This document shows positions 19,201 to 30,465 of a stretch of DNA of 64,000 nt, piece after piece (position 1 is the stretch's first letter; each line of letters opens with the position of its first letter). The stretch lies in NCBI GenBank assembly GCA_033558025.1, contig JAUCEF010000009.1, forward strand, positions 3,100,001 through 3,164,000. The letters run 5' to 3'. This DNA is from Phytophthora sp. 'mugwort'. Lineage: Eukaryota > Oomycota > Peronosporomycetes > Peronosporales > Peronosporaceae. The position numbers were made by a program, and so were the translations under genes. The notes under the pieces were generated by a model that made no database searches, had not been told where the DNA came from, and saw nothing but the letters and a program-made list of their open reading frames with translations.

Positions 19201-21949
19201 TAGCGACTTGAGCAAAGTGAGCGTCATATTCTCGAGAAAACTCTTCGTACGACACTTTATCGCGAAGTGGTCCCCAATTCAAATGTCCTCCAAGCAAAAC
19301 ATCAAGGACACGGTAACAATGAAGCATGAAAACCTGTTCATCTTCTCCAAATTTTTCATCCAAAAGCGAGAGAAAGAGCTTTGCCTCTAAATATCCTTGC
19401 TGGACTAACGATCGCACGCCATAATACAGACACCAACGGTCTTCATCTGCTTGCCTTTGCCGATGTTCTGACGAAATTCCCACATTGGGATTATTCAAAT
19501 CCGTGATTATTTCGCTCCCATCGCCAGCATCAAATTCTCCTTCTTCAGCGATTGTTTTCTCTTCTTTCATCGACAGCCAAGGAGCAAACCAAGCATAAAC
19601 ATATTCAGGCATACGGACACGTAAAGGGAAGATGCCACCTGTGCGTTTACACATCGAGTCATCGATCTGCTTAGCAAACATAATCGACCGCATACAGCTA
19701 AATGTCCACGCATTTTCTCGTTGAGGTCGACGACCACCAAGATTTGGCAGTAGAATACGGAAATACAGGCATTGAATACGCTTCTTCTTGGCTTTAGGCA
19801 GTTTGAAGCTTCCCGTCTCATTGGAGACGAGCAAGTTACTCCGTCCATTGTCTCCCCCACCTGATCCTTTGTCTGCCTCGGCGAGTCCTCCATTCGCAGA
19901 CATGACACGCAGATCTTGCTTGCAACGTACACAAACTGCAGTGGAAGAGACGAAAGCTCGTCGACGTCCCTTCCCAGTGTCTCCTCTTGTAGATGGAGCT
20001 TCGTCTCGTTCTTCCTCTTCATCTTCTTCTGCTTGTCGACGCATTTCTTCATCTCGAGCTGCTCGTAATTCTTCTGCTGCAATCAAGTCACTCTGCTGCT
20101 CTAATAACGAAGTAATCATCGCGTCTTTTGTACTCACCAAGTGATTCAAATTAACGACTTGTTCCTTACTTGCATCACGTTCTCGATTGAGTTCATCTAT
20201 CTGGTCGAAAAGCTGCTGTTTCTCGTGTACAAGAGGACGCAGTTGGTCCACTTCCTCACGACTTTGCTCGTATTTCTGCTCCAACTTGAGGTAATTTTCA
20301 CGAAGCTCCACAGCTTTCACCTTCTCGGTATCTTCCCGCATCTGCCGGAAAATGGCGTTAAGCGCCTTCATCGTGTCCCCCATCTTGGTCATTTGCTCTT
20401 TGGAATCTGTCACGCGGCGCTCCATCTCGCTCTTAACGCTGTCAAAATGCGTCGTTAACTTGTAAATCTCTCCTTCATAATGCTCCTTCATCCCTTGAGC
20501 ATCTTGTTTATGCAGTTCCTTAGTCTCTCGCACTTGTTCCCGTAACAATTCCAAGTCTTCTCGCTCCTGCATCAGTTCTTGCCACTGTTTCTTGTAGAGA
20601 CTTTCCAATTGAGCAAAAGCCTTGGCGTATAGAATACGAGCCTTGCGTAGAAGAACTCCTTGCTCAAGGAACGAGACCGTCAGCATGGCCTCTAGCTCGC
20701 CAAGAATCACATCCGACCATTTCTGCTCGAACAGCAGCTTGGTCAACACTTTATGAGCTGTCGTCGAGCTGTCGTGACCTGTACTTGAATAGCTGTAGCG
20801 TTGTGCGATTCGAGCGTGAATAGCCATGAAATCGCGGTCAATCATCGAGAGTTTGTCGTCACAAGTCACATCCAAGTGCTTCTTCTTGCTTCCCAACTGG
20901 ATGGCGGTCTCAAAGCATCGGTCTAAGTCCAAGACATCGACACGACGAGATGGTCGCTCTACACCCGTAATGCTATTACCACGAATGGAACTCGTGCCGT
21001 CGCTGCCTTTGGAGCGTTCATCGGAGCCTGGGAGGAACAACCACGTCTTGTTCTTGTTCTGTGTGGCATGGAAGCAGCTCTCAGCCATCTTTTCGATCGA
21101 GTAAAAGTGCGAAATAATGGCATTTTCGTCTTCATCCGAGTGTTGATTCCGAAGGTCACGACTCCCAGATATCTGATGAATTTTCTGCAAGTCTTCGCTC
21201 TTGTTCCCTGTAGGAAGTCCATCAGTCGACTTGGACACCCCCAACTGCATTCTTGGTAGTATCTTCTTCGACTTGGAATAACTATTTGAACGAGACGCCT
21301 CCTCTAACTCCAATAGATCCATCGACGTCATTTGCTTTGCGAAATTGGCTGCTCGGAACAACGAACTCTTGTGGAAAGGTTGGGTGCCCTTTTGGTCGAG
21401 AAGAAACTTCTTGACATCAAACTCTCCTTCAGTCGCTTCAAGCTGGTGATTGAGTTTAGTACCTGCTGTCGCTGGAAGCTGTCGAGATGACGTGGATATA
21501 GTTGAGTCCAACTGCAGCATAGCGCCACCCATTGTTGTAAACGGACGACTGAAGTTCCCATGCTTTGATCTGGACACCAACCCGTCACTTGGTTGAGACT
21601 TGCTGAAGCTCCTTGAATTGCTTCGAGGTTCCTCCATGTCATCACCAATCTCCTCTTGACGTCTTGAACTCGTCTTGACACCTACACGAAGAGCCACAAA
21701 ACACAAAACCGTCGACACAACAGGAATAAAAAAACAGATTGTATTTTCCCATATCTAGCAGCGGAAGTTCATGTTGGTACTTAACTTCCCTACTAACTTC
21801 TTGCTTCTCGGTGGCAGCTTTTTTGACGACGCAAGTCCGCAAACACTTCGTCTTTTGTTTCTGTGTATTTCTAGAAGCTGCTCGAGTGCCTCAGTTTGCT
21901 CCTCAGGCTGTTGAGTCCCCGCTGTGTCTGCTGAAGACGATCGCATCAT
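16245..21949 (-). CDS. Very large coiled-coil protein, three exons, family unknown
   Basis: The 1228- and 599-codon ORFs belong to one gene. Exon 2 (21681-18120) ends at GTATGT, the intron 18119-18046 ends CTGTAG, and exon 3 is 18045-16245; the frame is kept. A first exon from ATG 21949 to about 21781 joins in frame across a ~99-bp intron; the donor choice (GTACCA or GTAGGG) is uncertain. The product is about 1843 residues. The N-terminal third is disordered. The next region, about 400-680, is a long coiled coil. It is followed by a CVRCKQDL pair, a conserved globular region around WFAPW, a KKKRPRLD nuclear-type signal and a helical C-terminal half with further coiled coil. No enzyme motifs were seen. 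A scaffold in the cytoskeleton or flagellar base is possible but not shown. Confidence 0.7.
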
Positions 21950-22020
21950 CGTCTTCTTTTTGTTTTCTTCTGGTTCAGCTGCTCGTTAGGAGCTACGACA
22001 GCGACAAGATGGAGCCATTT

Positions 22021-22038
22021 GCCCCCCCCCCCCCCCCC
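22021..22038. repeat. Poly-C tract
   Basis: A run of about 16 C residues lies between the helicase stop codon and the start of the next minus-strand gene. It resembles the G/C tracts at 2333, 41217, 50439, 51962 and 63509. Such tracts are prone to slippage and assembly error. Confidence 0.8.
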
Positions 22039-22068
22039 CACACGTGAGTTCCTTTTTGTATCGGCCGC

Positions 22069-25000
22069 TTACACCTCCGAATCGATGAGGATCCACTTGA
22101 TACGACGGAAACATTTGCGTACAATTTCCTCCAGTTCACCGTAACGTCCACTGTACATGAGCAGATTGTGCATCAAACGAAGGCGGTCACCCACGCGACG
22201 AAGACGTTTCTTAATCTGATTCAGCTGCGACGTACCGAGACCTTGAGGAATCAAGTTCTCGACGACAGTACGGAAGACATACCCGTCGAGTGGGTCAGTT
22301 AAGGCAACCCGTAGACGTAGTTCCTCTGGGGCATTCTCTCCCAGCTCGTTCAGCTTGGCGTCGTACGTCTGGAGCAGGGCCGACACCTTCTCCCAAGCTT
22401 CTTCTTGTCCTGGAAGAGGAGCCAGCTCAGATCCGTGAGCGTACTCCGGATGGAACTTCTCACGGCCAACAACACGCAGCAGCATGTTGAACAGAGCGAG
22501 CTGCAGTGCAATATTGTCACCAGGTTTGTGGTGGAACTCCTTCAATATCGCCTCCAGGATCCAGAAGATGCCCAGCGCTTCCGACGGGTCGTCACGACAC
22601 TCCCACACCAACTTGGCCACGGACACATCCACCACGAGGCTGTACTCAGGCTTTATCAGACCGAAGTGGCTCATCCACTCGACCGATTTTGTCAAGTACG
22701 ACTCTTGTTTCTTCGGTGACGAGGGCGTCGCCTCCTGGATCATGTACTCGTGCAATGGGTGCGCAACAATACGCTGCATGATGTCGCCCGTCACATTGTT
22801 CGAGAGCAGCTTCTGTAGAGCAATCGTCGGGTACAGCGACTTGCGTCCCGTGACATCCGGCAGTAGACCACGCATCAAGAACTGGATACGCGACCACGAC
22901 AGACCAGCAAACAGAATGTTACCTTGTCTGTCCAGACCACGACGACCAGCGCGTCCTGCCATCTGCTGCACCATCAACGACGTCAAGACATCGTCTGCTG
23001 TATCTTCACAGAAACAACACGTTCGGAAGGGCATGTTCACACCGTAGGCAAGTGAGTCATCCGAGAACACAACCGCTAGACGACCAGCTTGAGCAAGTGC
23101 CTGTACGATACGCAGATATGCTGCAGGTAGATTCTGGTTGTAGATGGCAATACCACGACGCAGCGAGCGCACCAGAGCGTGTCCGTCATCTGAGTCCTCC
23201 GACAACTCACGACGTAGCTGCCACTTGATCTCCTTGAACTCTGTGGCAGTCAAACGGGACCCAGCGGGGGTCAACACAAAGTCGGGGTGTGGGGCATAAA
23301 TATCCGGAGGCGGCTTCTCTTCGAATGCCTGTGACTCGCGGTCGTCTTCTTCTTTGCCCTTCGCCTTCACCTTGGCTTCGCGTTTCTTCATAGTCGCTTG
23401 GTTCTTCTCCCATTCGGCATATTCAAGCTGCACCTTCTCACGGAAATTCGGATATCTCGCCATCTCAGCTGCCTCAATGGACACGAGAAGTTGGTTGAAA
23501 AGCTGACGACATCGAACGGAGTCGAGCTGGAAAGCAATGGCAGGAACCAAGTTCTTACCGCAGAGCTGACTCACAAGGGCATAAATGTCCACCGAACTTG
23601 TAGGGTTTGTGTCACGGGGATCGTGAAGTTCCACAGTGATGTCCTGCAGACTCGCAGGGGGCGCGAAGAAGTCGAGAAGCGACTGAGTCGCCTTCGGTTC
23701 CTTCGAAGCGAGGTCTTCTAGACGCTTCTTGATCTTATCTTCGTACTTCTTGGACTCCATGAGCGTAATGCGGTGTGTACGCTTGCCGAGGTCCACAACG
23801 AACTCTTCCTCGTCTTCTTCCTCCTTCTTCGACTTCTTGTCCTTCTTGGATTTCTTGTCCTTCTTCGACTTTTTTTCCTTCTTGCTTGAAGTCGCGGGAG
23901 CTGCGGTCTCACCTTCAGTCTCGTCCTCCAGCTCGAAGAATTTGTGCGGATCAACGTCTTCAATGAGCTCAGTAGAGTAAAACTTCTCCATAGCTTGCCA
24001 CAAAGCGAATGCATCACGAGGAGTGAACGCCAAGTCACCGGCGTCAAAACCGATCGTGGTCAAGTAATCCAAGGTAACACCAGCACACGGATGCAGATAC
24101 ACCATCTCCTGCTTCTTGTGAACGTTCGCCTCGTCCTTGGCGTCCTCCTCATACCAGATAATACGCTGCAGATTAATAAAACGACCCTTGTACTCGAGCA
24201 AATGCACCTCACGTGCAAGATGCGACTCCCACCAGCTCTTGAGCTTCTCAGCATTACCAATCGTAGCTGACAATGCCAGGAAGGGGCACGTCACAGCCTT
24301 GACGATACGCTCCAATGCGTCACCTTCGGGTCCGTTCAGGTCGTGGACTTCATCGTACACAGCGTACTGGAAGTCGTAGCCAATGTCCACAAGCGTCGAT
24401 TCTACAGCGCGTGGAGTACCAACAGCGATACGGAATCCAGGCGGCAGGAAGACTGTACCCTCGGTAATAAGAGCGACGGATCCCTTGACCATGGCCTGGA
24501 ACAGCGCTGCCACCTGCCATGCGAGCGGGTCAGTAGGGACAATGAACAGCACTTTCCCTCCTACCACAGACACATAGGACGACAGCACGGTCTTGCCAGA
24601 ACTGGTGGGTGCGCAGACAATGACTGAGTGGTTCTGGTCGATGTGGCCGAGCACAGTGCGCTGCCAGTCGTCAAGAATGAACTTGTTCATGTGATGCATG
24701 TTGAGAGGAGGCAGACGGTCCGACATTTCCGTGAGTTGCCACTCGATGAGGTCTTTGCCGGTCAGATACTCGTTGACAGTCTTGACGTATTTACGGTATT
24801 TCTTGTGCACGGCGTTGAGCTCTGCCAGGAGCTTAGCGTCCTCTTCCTCGTCCATTTTCTTTTGCTTCTCGTGCTTCTTGCGGCCGTCGACGCCCAGCGA
24901 CGAGCGTTCAGGTAAAAGCTTAGTACGCTGGATCTCCCAAAGCGTGTCCACTGCGTCTGTAAACTCTTTCTTCTTGCAACAGTCCCGCAAGATCTCGTAC

Positions 25001-25374
25001 AGCTGTTTGAGGCGTCCCGTGGGGGTAACCATCTTCATGTCCAGCAGGTTCTTGGCCTTCTTGACGTTCGCTAGTTTCTCCTCGTCCACTTTGCTCTGCT
25101 TCTGGGCTTTATCTTTGGCCAACTGCATGCGGATCAGATCTGCTTTCTTGAGCTTCCCACTGCTGGCGCCTCCCTTCTTGTCCTCCTTGGCCACATTCTT
25201 CTGATCCTTTAAGCTTTGGGTCTGTGCGGCGGCCTCCTCTTCCTGCTCTTCGGGCCAGAGATTGCGTGGGTTGAAGGGGTTCGTGGGCGCCAGATCGCGT
25301 AGAATCACGGGCATGCGGTCGGGCCAGACCTTCTGCCAGTTGACGTCATACATATCCGACTTCTTGTCCCCCAT
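22069..25374 (-). CDS. DDX60/Ski2-like DExH-box RNA helicase
   Basis: From the ATG at 25374 the protein has about 1101 residues; the frame is open to another ATG at 25530, but that extension looks like 5' leader with a TTGCTACAG acceptor-like site. A Lys-rich N-terminus precedes the helicase core: Q-region DDWQRTVL, Walker A APTSSGKT (about 260), Walker B-type DEVH, SAT motif, and in the second RecA domain VNMPFRT and QMAGRAGRRGLD. A Lys/Glu-rich insert (KKSKKDKKSKKD) sits between the two halves. The DLNGPEGD, LHPCA and GRAGRRG contexts point to the DDX60 branch of Ski2-like helicases, implicated in RNA turnover and antiviral defence in animals. It is shorter than human DDX60. Role here is inferred. 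Confidence 0.85.
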   Translation of the reverse strand: MGDKKSDMYDVNWQKVWPDRMPVILRDLAPTNPFNPRNLWPEEQEEEAAAQTQSLKDQKNVAKEDKKGGASSGKLKKADLIRMQLAKDKAQKQSKVDEEKLANVKKAKNLLDMKMVTPTGRLKQLYEILRDCCKKKEFTDAVDTLWEIQRTKLLPERSSLGVDGRKKHEKQKKMDEEEDAKLLAELNAVHKKYRKYVKTVNEYLTGKDLIEWQLTEMSDRLPPLNMHHMNKFILDDWQRTVLGHIDQNHSVIVCAPTSSGKTVLSSYVSVVGGKVLFIVPTDPLAWQVAALFQAMVKGSVALITEGTVFLPPGFRIAVGTPRAVESTLVDIGYDFQYAVYDEVHDLNGPEGDALERIVKAVTCPFLALSATIGNAEKLKSWWESHLAREVHLLEYKGRFINLQRIIWYEEDAKDEANVHKKQEMVYLHPCAGVTLDYLTTIGFDAGDLAFTPRDAFALWQAMEKFYSTELIEDVDPHKFFELEDETEGETAAPATSSKKEKKSKKDKKSKKDKKSKKEEEDEEEFVVDLGKRTHRITLMESKKYEDKIKKRLEDLASKEPKATQSLLDFFAPPASLQDITVELHDPRDTNPTSSVDIYALVSQLCGKNLVPAIAFQLDSVRCRQLFNQLLVSIEAAEMARYPNFREKVQLEYAEWEKNQATMKKREAKVKAKGKEEDDRESQAFEEKPPPDIYAPHPDFVLTPAGSRLTATEFKEIKWQLRRELSEDSDDGHALVRSLRRGIAIYNQNLPAAYLRIVQALAQAGRLAVVFSDDSLAYGVNMPFRTCCFCEDTADDVLTSLMVQQMAGRAGRRGLDRQGNILFAGLSWSRIQFLMRGLLPDVTGRKSLYPTIALQKLLSNNVTGDIMQRIVAHPLHEYMIQEATPSSPKKQESYLTKSVEWMSHFGLIKPEYSLVVDVSVAKLVWECRDDPSEALGIFWILEAILKEFHHKPGDNIALQLALFNMLLRVVGREKFHPEYAHGSELAPLPGQEEAWEKVSALLQTYDAKLNELGENAPEELRLRVALTDPLDGYVFRTVVENLIPQGLGTSQLNQIKKRLRRVGDRLRLMHNLLMYSGRYGELEEIVRKCFRRIKWILIDSEV

Positions 25375-25773
25375 AGTGACGACAGCGTCTATCTCTCTTC
25401 TCTCCTTTAGGCTCAGAACTCGGGTCCCTTTCCCTTTGCTGCTTGTTGCCTTGTACCCAGAGACTGAGGCGGTCGTTTCGTGTTCGCACCAACCGTTCAA
25501 GGGCCGGGCCCCATCTCCCTGTAGCAACATACAAACATTAAGTTATCCCATGTCGCAGAGGTATCTTGACGTGGACAACATTATTTCATGTATAGCACAC
25601 TTGCAGGTGTGCTGTACACGATCCACGCTTTATTGGACACTACGAACAATCACTTGCGGATTATCAGCTGAGGGACTTACCGATGGTGCGGCCCGCTCTG
25701 TCAGCAATGACGGGCGATGCTTGTTGCTTACCTTTTGTGTATATTGATATTGATACTATAGAACCGCCTTCGG
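25375..25773. promoter_or_regulatory. Divergent promoter region of helicase and PRPP synthetase
   Basis: The helicase reads left and the PRPP synthetase right from this ~400-bp interval, so their 5' flanks and probably core promoters share it. I do not see a clear Inr match. The part nearest the helicase may be 5' UTR or a leader intron. Confidence 0.4.
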
Positions 25774-27264
25774 ATGCTGAGTGGATCGCGCAATGTGGTG
25801 GCGCTGGCTGCTGCAGGCGCGTTGGGACTGCTGGGCGGTGGGTTGTCTTCCCGGACGGAGTTGGCGACGGCACTGGCGGACACGGGCAAGGAGACGGCCA
25901 AAGTATCCGAGTGCAAGAAAGGTGAGTGGTATCCGAACACGACCACAAAGCACTGGCATTTCTACAAAGGCAAGATGAACCCCAGCGCCGCCAAGTCCAT
26001 GAAGCTCTTCAAGGTGGCCGATACGCCCATTGCTGACGAGATTGCCAGCTATCTGGGCGTCGAGCTTAACGACATGGAAGTCAAGAATTATAACGATGGA
26101 GAGACTAGTATCGTTATCAAGGAGAACGTGCGTGGCAAGCGCGTCTACATCGTCAGCTCCACTACCACAGTGGATCGGTGAGTCAGTAGCGGAGGCTGTA
26201 ACGAGCTGAGACAGGGACCTAACTGTTGTTGTTGTCAGGTTAATGGAGCTGCTATTGGCCATCTCAGCCATGCGTCGTGCTTCAGCCAAGAGCATCACGG
26301 CCGTGATCCCGTTCTACGGCTACGCCCGTATGGATCTGATGCACAAAGGTCGCGAGCCGATTGCTGCTGCGGTGAGTATTGTTGACGCAGTAGCTCGCAG
26401 TAGCTCGCAGTTTCAGTACATGTACACAAAGCTAACTATGTTTCATGTCGATGCTCAGGACATTGCTCGCATGCTCGAGACCATGGGCGTGGACCACGTC
26501 GTGTCAGTGGATCTCCATAGTGCGCAGATCGAGGGCTTTTTCAAGCCGCAGATCCCGGTACGGTGAAGTGCTTTACGTTTACTACTATGGATAGGCTTGC
26601 TCACTTCGTCTGCCGTTGTGTATTGGGATGGACTACAGGTCGATAACCTTCAGGCTTTCCCTGTTGGTGCTGTGTACTTTTCGGAGCAGAAGCTGGGTGA
26701 ACCGATCGTTGTGGCGCCGCACTCGGCTGCTGTAAACCGTGCGGCCATGTTCCGTGACACTCTGTCGCGGACTATTGACGAGTTTGTGCCGCTGGCATTT
26801 GTGATCCGCAAGCACCAGCTCGATGAGGACCAACCTGGCGAGCTAGTGGGTGACGTGAAGGGTAAAGACTGCATCGTCGTGGACACGCTGGTGGACACTG
26901 GCTCGACGCTGGTGAAGACTGCCAAGGTGCTGAAGGCCAACGGCGCCAAGACGGTGTCGGCCTTCGCAGTGCACGCTCGTTACTCTGCTCACGTACGTTG
27001 GAGGCTGAGAGTTTTCCTTTACTACCCGTAAATGATCTGACTCGTATGTGTGACTTGTTACTTACCGGTATTTAGGCCATGCAAACGCTGCAGAACTGCA
27101 AGGAGCTGGACAAACTGGTGACCACCAACACGATACCCGTACACCTGAACTCAGACGAAGTCTCGCCTAAGATCGTGACGCTGTCGGTGGCTCCCTTCAT
27201 CGCCGAGGTCATTTCGTGTATCCACACGAAGAGCTCCATCATTCAAGTGTCCAAGACTAAGTAG
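25774..27264 (+). CDS. Ribose-phosphate pyrophosphokinase, five exons
   Basis: Exons are 25774-26177, 26239-26371, 26459-26557, 26639-26992 and 27076-27264, all with GT-AG introns, giving 392 residues in frame. The enzyme makes PRPP from ribose 5-phosphate and ATP for nucleotide, His and Trp synthesis. Diagnostic parts include [28 protein letters not shown], the FYGYARMD loop, [15 protein letters not shown] and the PRPP-binding loop [19 protein letters not shown]. About 75 residues precede the catalytic domain. Their first 35 contain a hydrophobic Ala/Gly/Leu stretch, which suggests an organelle-targeting or membrane-anchoring leader. The PRPP loop differs from the commoner VDDMIDTGGT form. 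Confidence 0.92.
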
Positions 27265-27376
27265 ATAGGGGGCAGTCGAAGCGGGACAGAGCTTGTCAGG
27301 TTGAGATTCCCCATTGGTCCAAAGTAGTTTTACCCAATCAATGACAGTCAAAGTTCATTTTCTGTCCCAACAACCG

Positions 27377-27389
27377 TCATTTCACAAAA
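27377..27389 (+). promoter_or_regulatory. Oomycete Inr/FPR core promoter
   Basis: TCATTTCACAAAA matches the oomycete initiator plus flanking element (TCATTYYNCAWTT) with little deviation, and lies about 45 bp upstream of the TVP23 start. Transcription probably begins within it. Confidence 0.55.
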
Positions 27390-27434
27390 CGCGACCAAAA
27401 GCCCAAAGAGCTCTCATTCGCTGCGATCGTCACT

Positions 27435-28407
27435 ATGATGGCCGAGGACAAGAAGCCGCAGGAGGAGCTCGAGTTTATCAGCGTCGAGTCGGAGACACGG
27501 ACATCCAGCGCCTCTGCCCCGGCTGAGAAGCCCATAGGCGCCAAGACGACCGTCAGCCCCAAGACCAGCGACAAAGAGGCGCTGTACGTGGCAGTCCAGC
27601 AGGTTTTCAGAGGTTTTGACTGACGTTTTGTATGATGTTCCAGACTCACGTCCATGCGGAAGGTGGTGACTGGCGCCAAGCACCCGGTGGCGGCCTTCTT
27701 CCACCTGTTCTTTAAGGTCCGGGGATGCTAGGAGATGCCGAAGAAGTGGACGAGAGTGCTAACGATTGAAGCTTTTGACGTTGTCTGTGCAGGGTCTGGC
27801 GCTGCTGCTGTATCTGTTCGGCAACATCTTCATCAGCAACTTCGTCTTGATCTTTGTGGTCTGCATCCTGTTGCTGGCCTTTGACTTCTGGACGGTTAAG
27901 GTGCGTGTCAGCCTTCTTGACGTAAGTTGAGTTGCTCTAACTCCTGCTGCTGTGCAGAATGTGACGGGTCGACTGCTGGTGGGTCTGCGCTGGTGGAACA
28001 AGATCAATGAGGACGGCACGAGCGAGTGGGTATTCGAGTCCCACGAGGACATGACGGAGATCGACCCGCTGGACTCGCGCGTCTTTTGGACGGGACTCTA
28101 TGGCGCGCCGGCGCTGTGGGTCATGCTGCTCATCATAGCCGTGCTCAAGTTAAACGTCGAGTGGGCGCTGATCGTTGTAGTGGGTGTGGCACTGAGCGGA
28201 GCCAACATCATCGGCTACACAAGGTGCAAGAAGGATGCCAAGCAAAAGATGCAGTCACTGATGTCCCAAGGCGCACTGGGCGCTTTCGGCTCGTCCGCTG
28301 GCTCGTCGATCATGTCCACTATCGGTGGCTTGGCTCTTGGTGGAGGCCTTAGCGGACTTGGGGGTGCAGCACCAAAGAAACCAACTCAGTCTGAAGTTGT
28401 CGTCTAA
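27435..28407 (+). CDS. TVP23 family Golgi membrane protein, four exons
   Basis: Exons are 27435-27583, 27644-27716, 27793-27900 and 27958-28407, giving 259 residues in frame. The third exon sits between introns ending GTGCAG. An acidic, Ser-rich N-terminus precedes the family core: KHPVAAFFHLFFK, a pair of membrane helices, LLAFDFWTVKNVTGRLLVGL, RWWNKINEDG and WVFES. Two more membrane helices (about 155-205) and a Gly-rich tail follow. TVP23 proteins are four-helix late-Golgi membrane proteins that act in vesicle traffic. The donor of intron 2 (GTCCGG) is weak, but the codon join and the family match support it. Met1 and Met2 are both possible starts. Confidence 0.92.
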
Positions 28408-28637
28408 ATAGCTTGTCCACACTGCACATGTCGACCAGAAGACGAGATATCTGTTCCCACTAACCTCAACAAGGCGAAAGCTTAATAGTCACTACCGCAG
28501 CGCATGTGTATTTTTCACTAGAGCAAAAGAGATGAAAAGAGAAAAGAAAACAGGAGAAGAGGCATGCTCAGGTCTCTCTTGTGCACTACCATGTCATCAG
28601 GTCGGCACAAACGCTATCGCTTCTCACAACGACGTGC

Positions 28638-30465
28638 TTAGCTGCTGCCAGGGGCCGCGATCAGATCCTTCATCTGCTCGTTCAGTTGCGTGTAGAACTT
28701 GTGGTACTCGAAGATATCGCCCTTGCCACGACGTACCTCCACCAAATGAAGACTGTCTGCAAGCATGAAGATCTGGATCACCACACCAACAGCACCCTTC
28801 GGTGTCTGCAACACGGCCTTCACCTTCGACGAGTTCTCCACGTTAATCTCGCAGTGGAGACTCTCCAAATGGCCCGTCAGGCGAGTCATGATGCTCGCCG
28901 CCGGGATCGTTGACGTGAACTGTGTCGACCGCTTCACCCGCTTCTCATCATTGCTCTGGAACATGCGGTTCAACGCCATGCCACCGCACATATTGATCAA
29001 GTCGAACGCGTTCATCACCTTAAGGCCGCCGTCCATCTTGTCCTTCTTACCCGAATTGATCTCGTCCTGATGTTCCAGGATAGCGGCGTCCAGATCAGCT
29101 TGACTCGGCTTGATAGTCATGTGGTCAACGGAGCTCGGCACCGGGGCCGCCGCCAAATCCGTACTAATAGTGCCAGGGCCAGCAGCCGCGGCCACCTGCT
29201 CGTCAGAGCCATTGGCATTCACGAACCACTCGTCGTGCAAGATTTCCTTGATCGTAATACGCGTCTCCGGATCAGGAATAAGGATGCGGTTTAGCAGCGC
29301 TTTGACGCGAGGGGTGAACCAGCTCGGATACGAGAACTCGGCCTTCTGAATCTTGCGGAATAGCGCCGACATTGTGGGTTCATCGAACGGTAGGAAACCA
29401 GCCAGTAGAACGTACAGGATGACTCCCATTGACCACACATCAGCAGCGCGCCCGTCGTATCCTTTGTCAGCAAGGACTTCGGGGGCCACGTAGTTGGGCG
29501 TACCGCACGTCGTGTGCAGGAGCGACGCGCGCGAGCTCTCTGGGCCGTCCGGACCGCCGCCTTCGTACAGTGCTGAGAGGCCGAAGTCGGAGATCTTCAG
29601 GTCTCCATTCTCATCGAGGAGCAGGTTCTCTGCAGTATCAAGTAAGAATGGTCAGCAAATGGCTCATGCGCTCACTGTCACAAAGTAAGCAAGCGACCCA
29701 CCCGGCTTCAGGTCGCGATGGCAAACGCCGTTCTCGTGACAGTACTGCACGCCGTCCACGAGCTGGCGAAAGTAAAAGCGCGCCGTCTCCTCGCTGAATC
29801 TGTAGTCGCAGCAACATCAGTCGAGAGGAATGAGTCAGCACTGTATATTGCACCATGTTGTCCACGGTCTCGATGGTTAAAGACGTGCCTTCCTTCGCTC
29901 ACGATCTTGTCAAACAGCTCGCCGCCCGTGATCAGCTCCAGCACGATGAAGATCTACCGTTGACCAGTAACAAGGCAGCAAAGCAGAATCCAGTCAATAG
30001 TCATCCACAAAGTCCTCCCTTTCACAATATTTCGCTGCTTTGGCAGCTACAACTACTAACGAACCTTAGTGCGACTGGCCAGCACCTCCTTGAGCACCAC
30101 GACGTGCTTGTGGCGCACCATCTTCATGATGGAGATCTCCTTCTTAATCTGCGCACCCATGTTTTGCTTCTGGATCTTCTCTTTGTCCAGCACTTTAATG
30201 GCCACACGCTCGTCCGTCTCCGTGTTCACCGCATACTTGACTCTGCAGCGCATAGCTCCAAATTAGCTACTTCATCTCCTCAATCATGATACCACAGCAG
30301 AGAGAGGACTCACTTTCCGAAGGTTCCTTCGCCCAGCGTCTTGCCGATCTCGTACTTCCCTGCGCCGCAGCAAAAACAGGCGACAGCGTCAGACTCCAGC
30401 GCTTAGGAAGAAAGTCTGCAGCAAGAGGCAGAGACAGAGGACGACGTACCGACTTTTTTGACCAT
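28638..30465 (-). CDS. CIPK/SnRK3-like serine/threonine kinase, six exons, one GC-AG intron
   Basis: Exons on the minus strand are 30465-30450 (only 16 nt), 30359-30314, 30242-30065, 29953-29889, 29799-29702 and 29629-28638, giving 464 residues in frame. The fourth intron starts GCACGT (29888) and ends CTACAG. A GC-AG boundary restores the family segment VSEGRFSEE, whereas no GT donor nearby does. Kinase features: GEGTFGK loop, Lys in VAIKVL, HRDLKPEN, DFG, APE. At about 338-352 [12 protein letters not shown] resembles the NAF motif through which plant CIPKs bind calcineurin-B-like calcium sensors. The C-terminus resembles the CIPK regulatory domain. A CBL-type calcium sensor partner is therefore predicted. 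The 3' end converges with TVP23. Confidence 0.88.
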
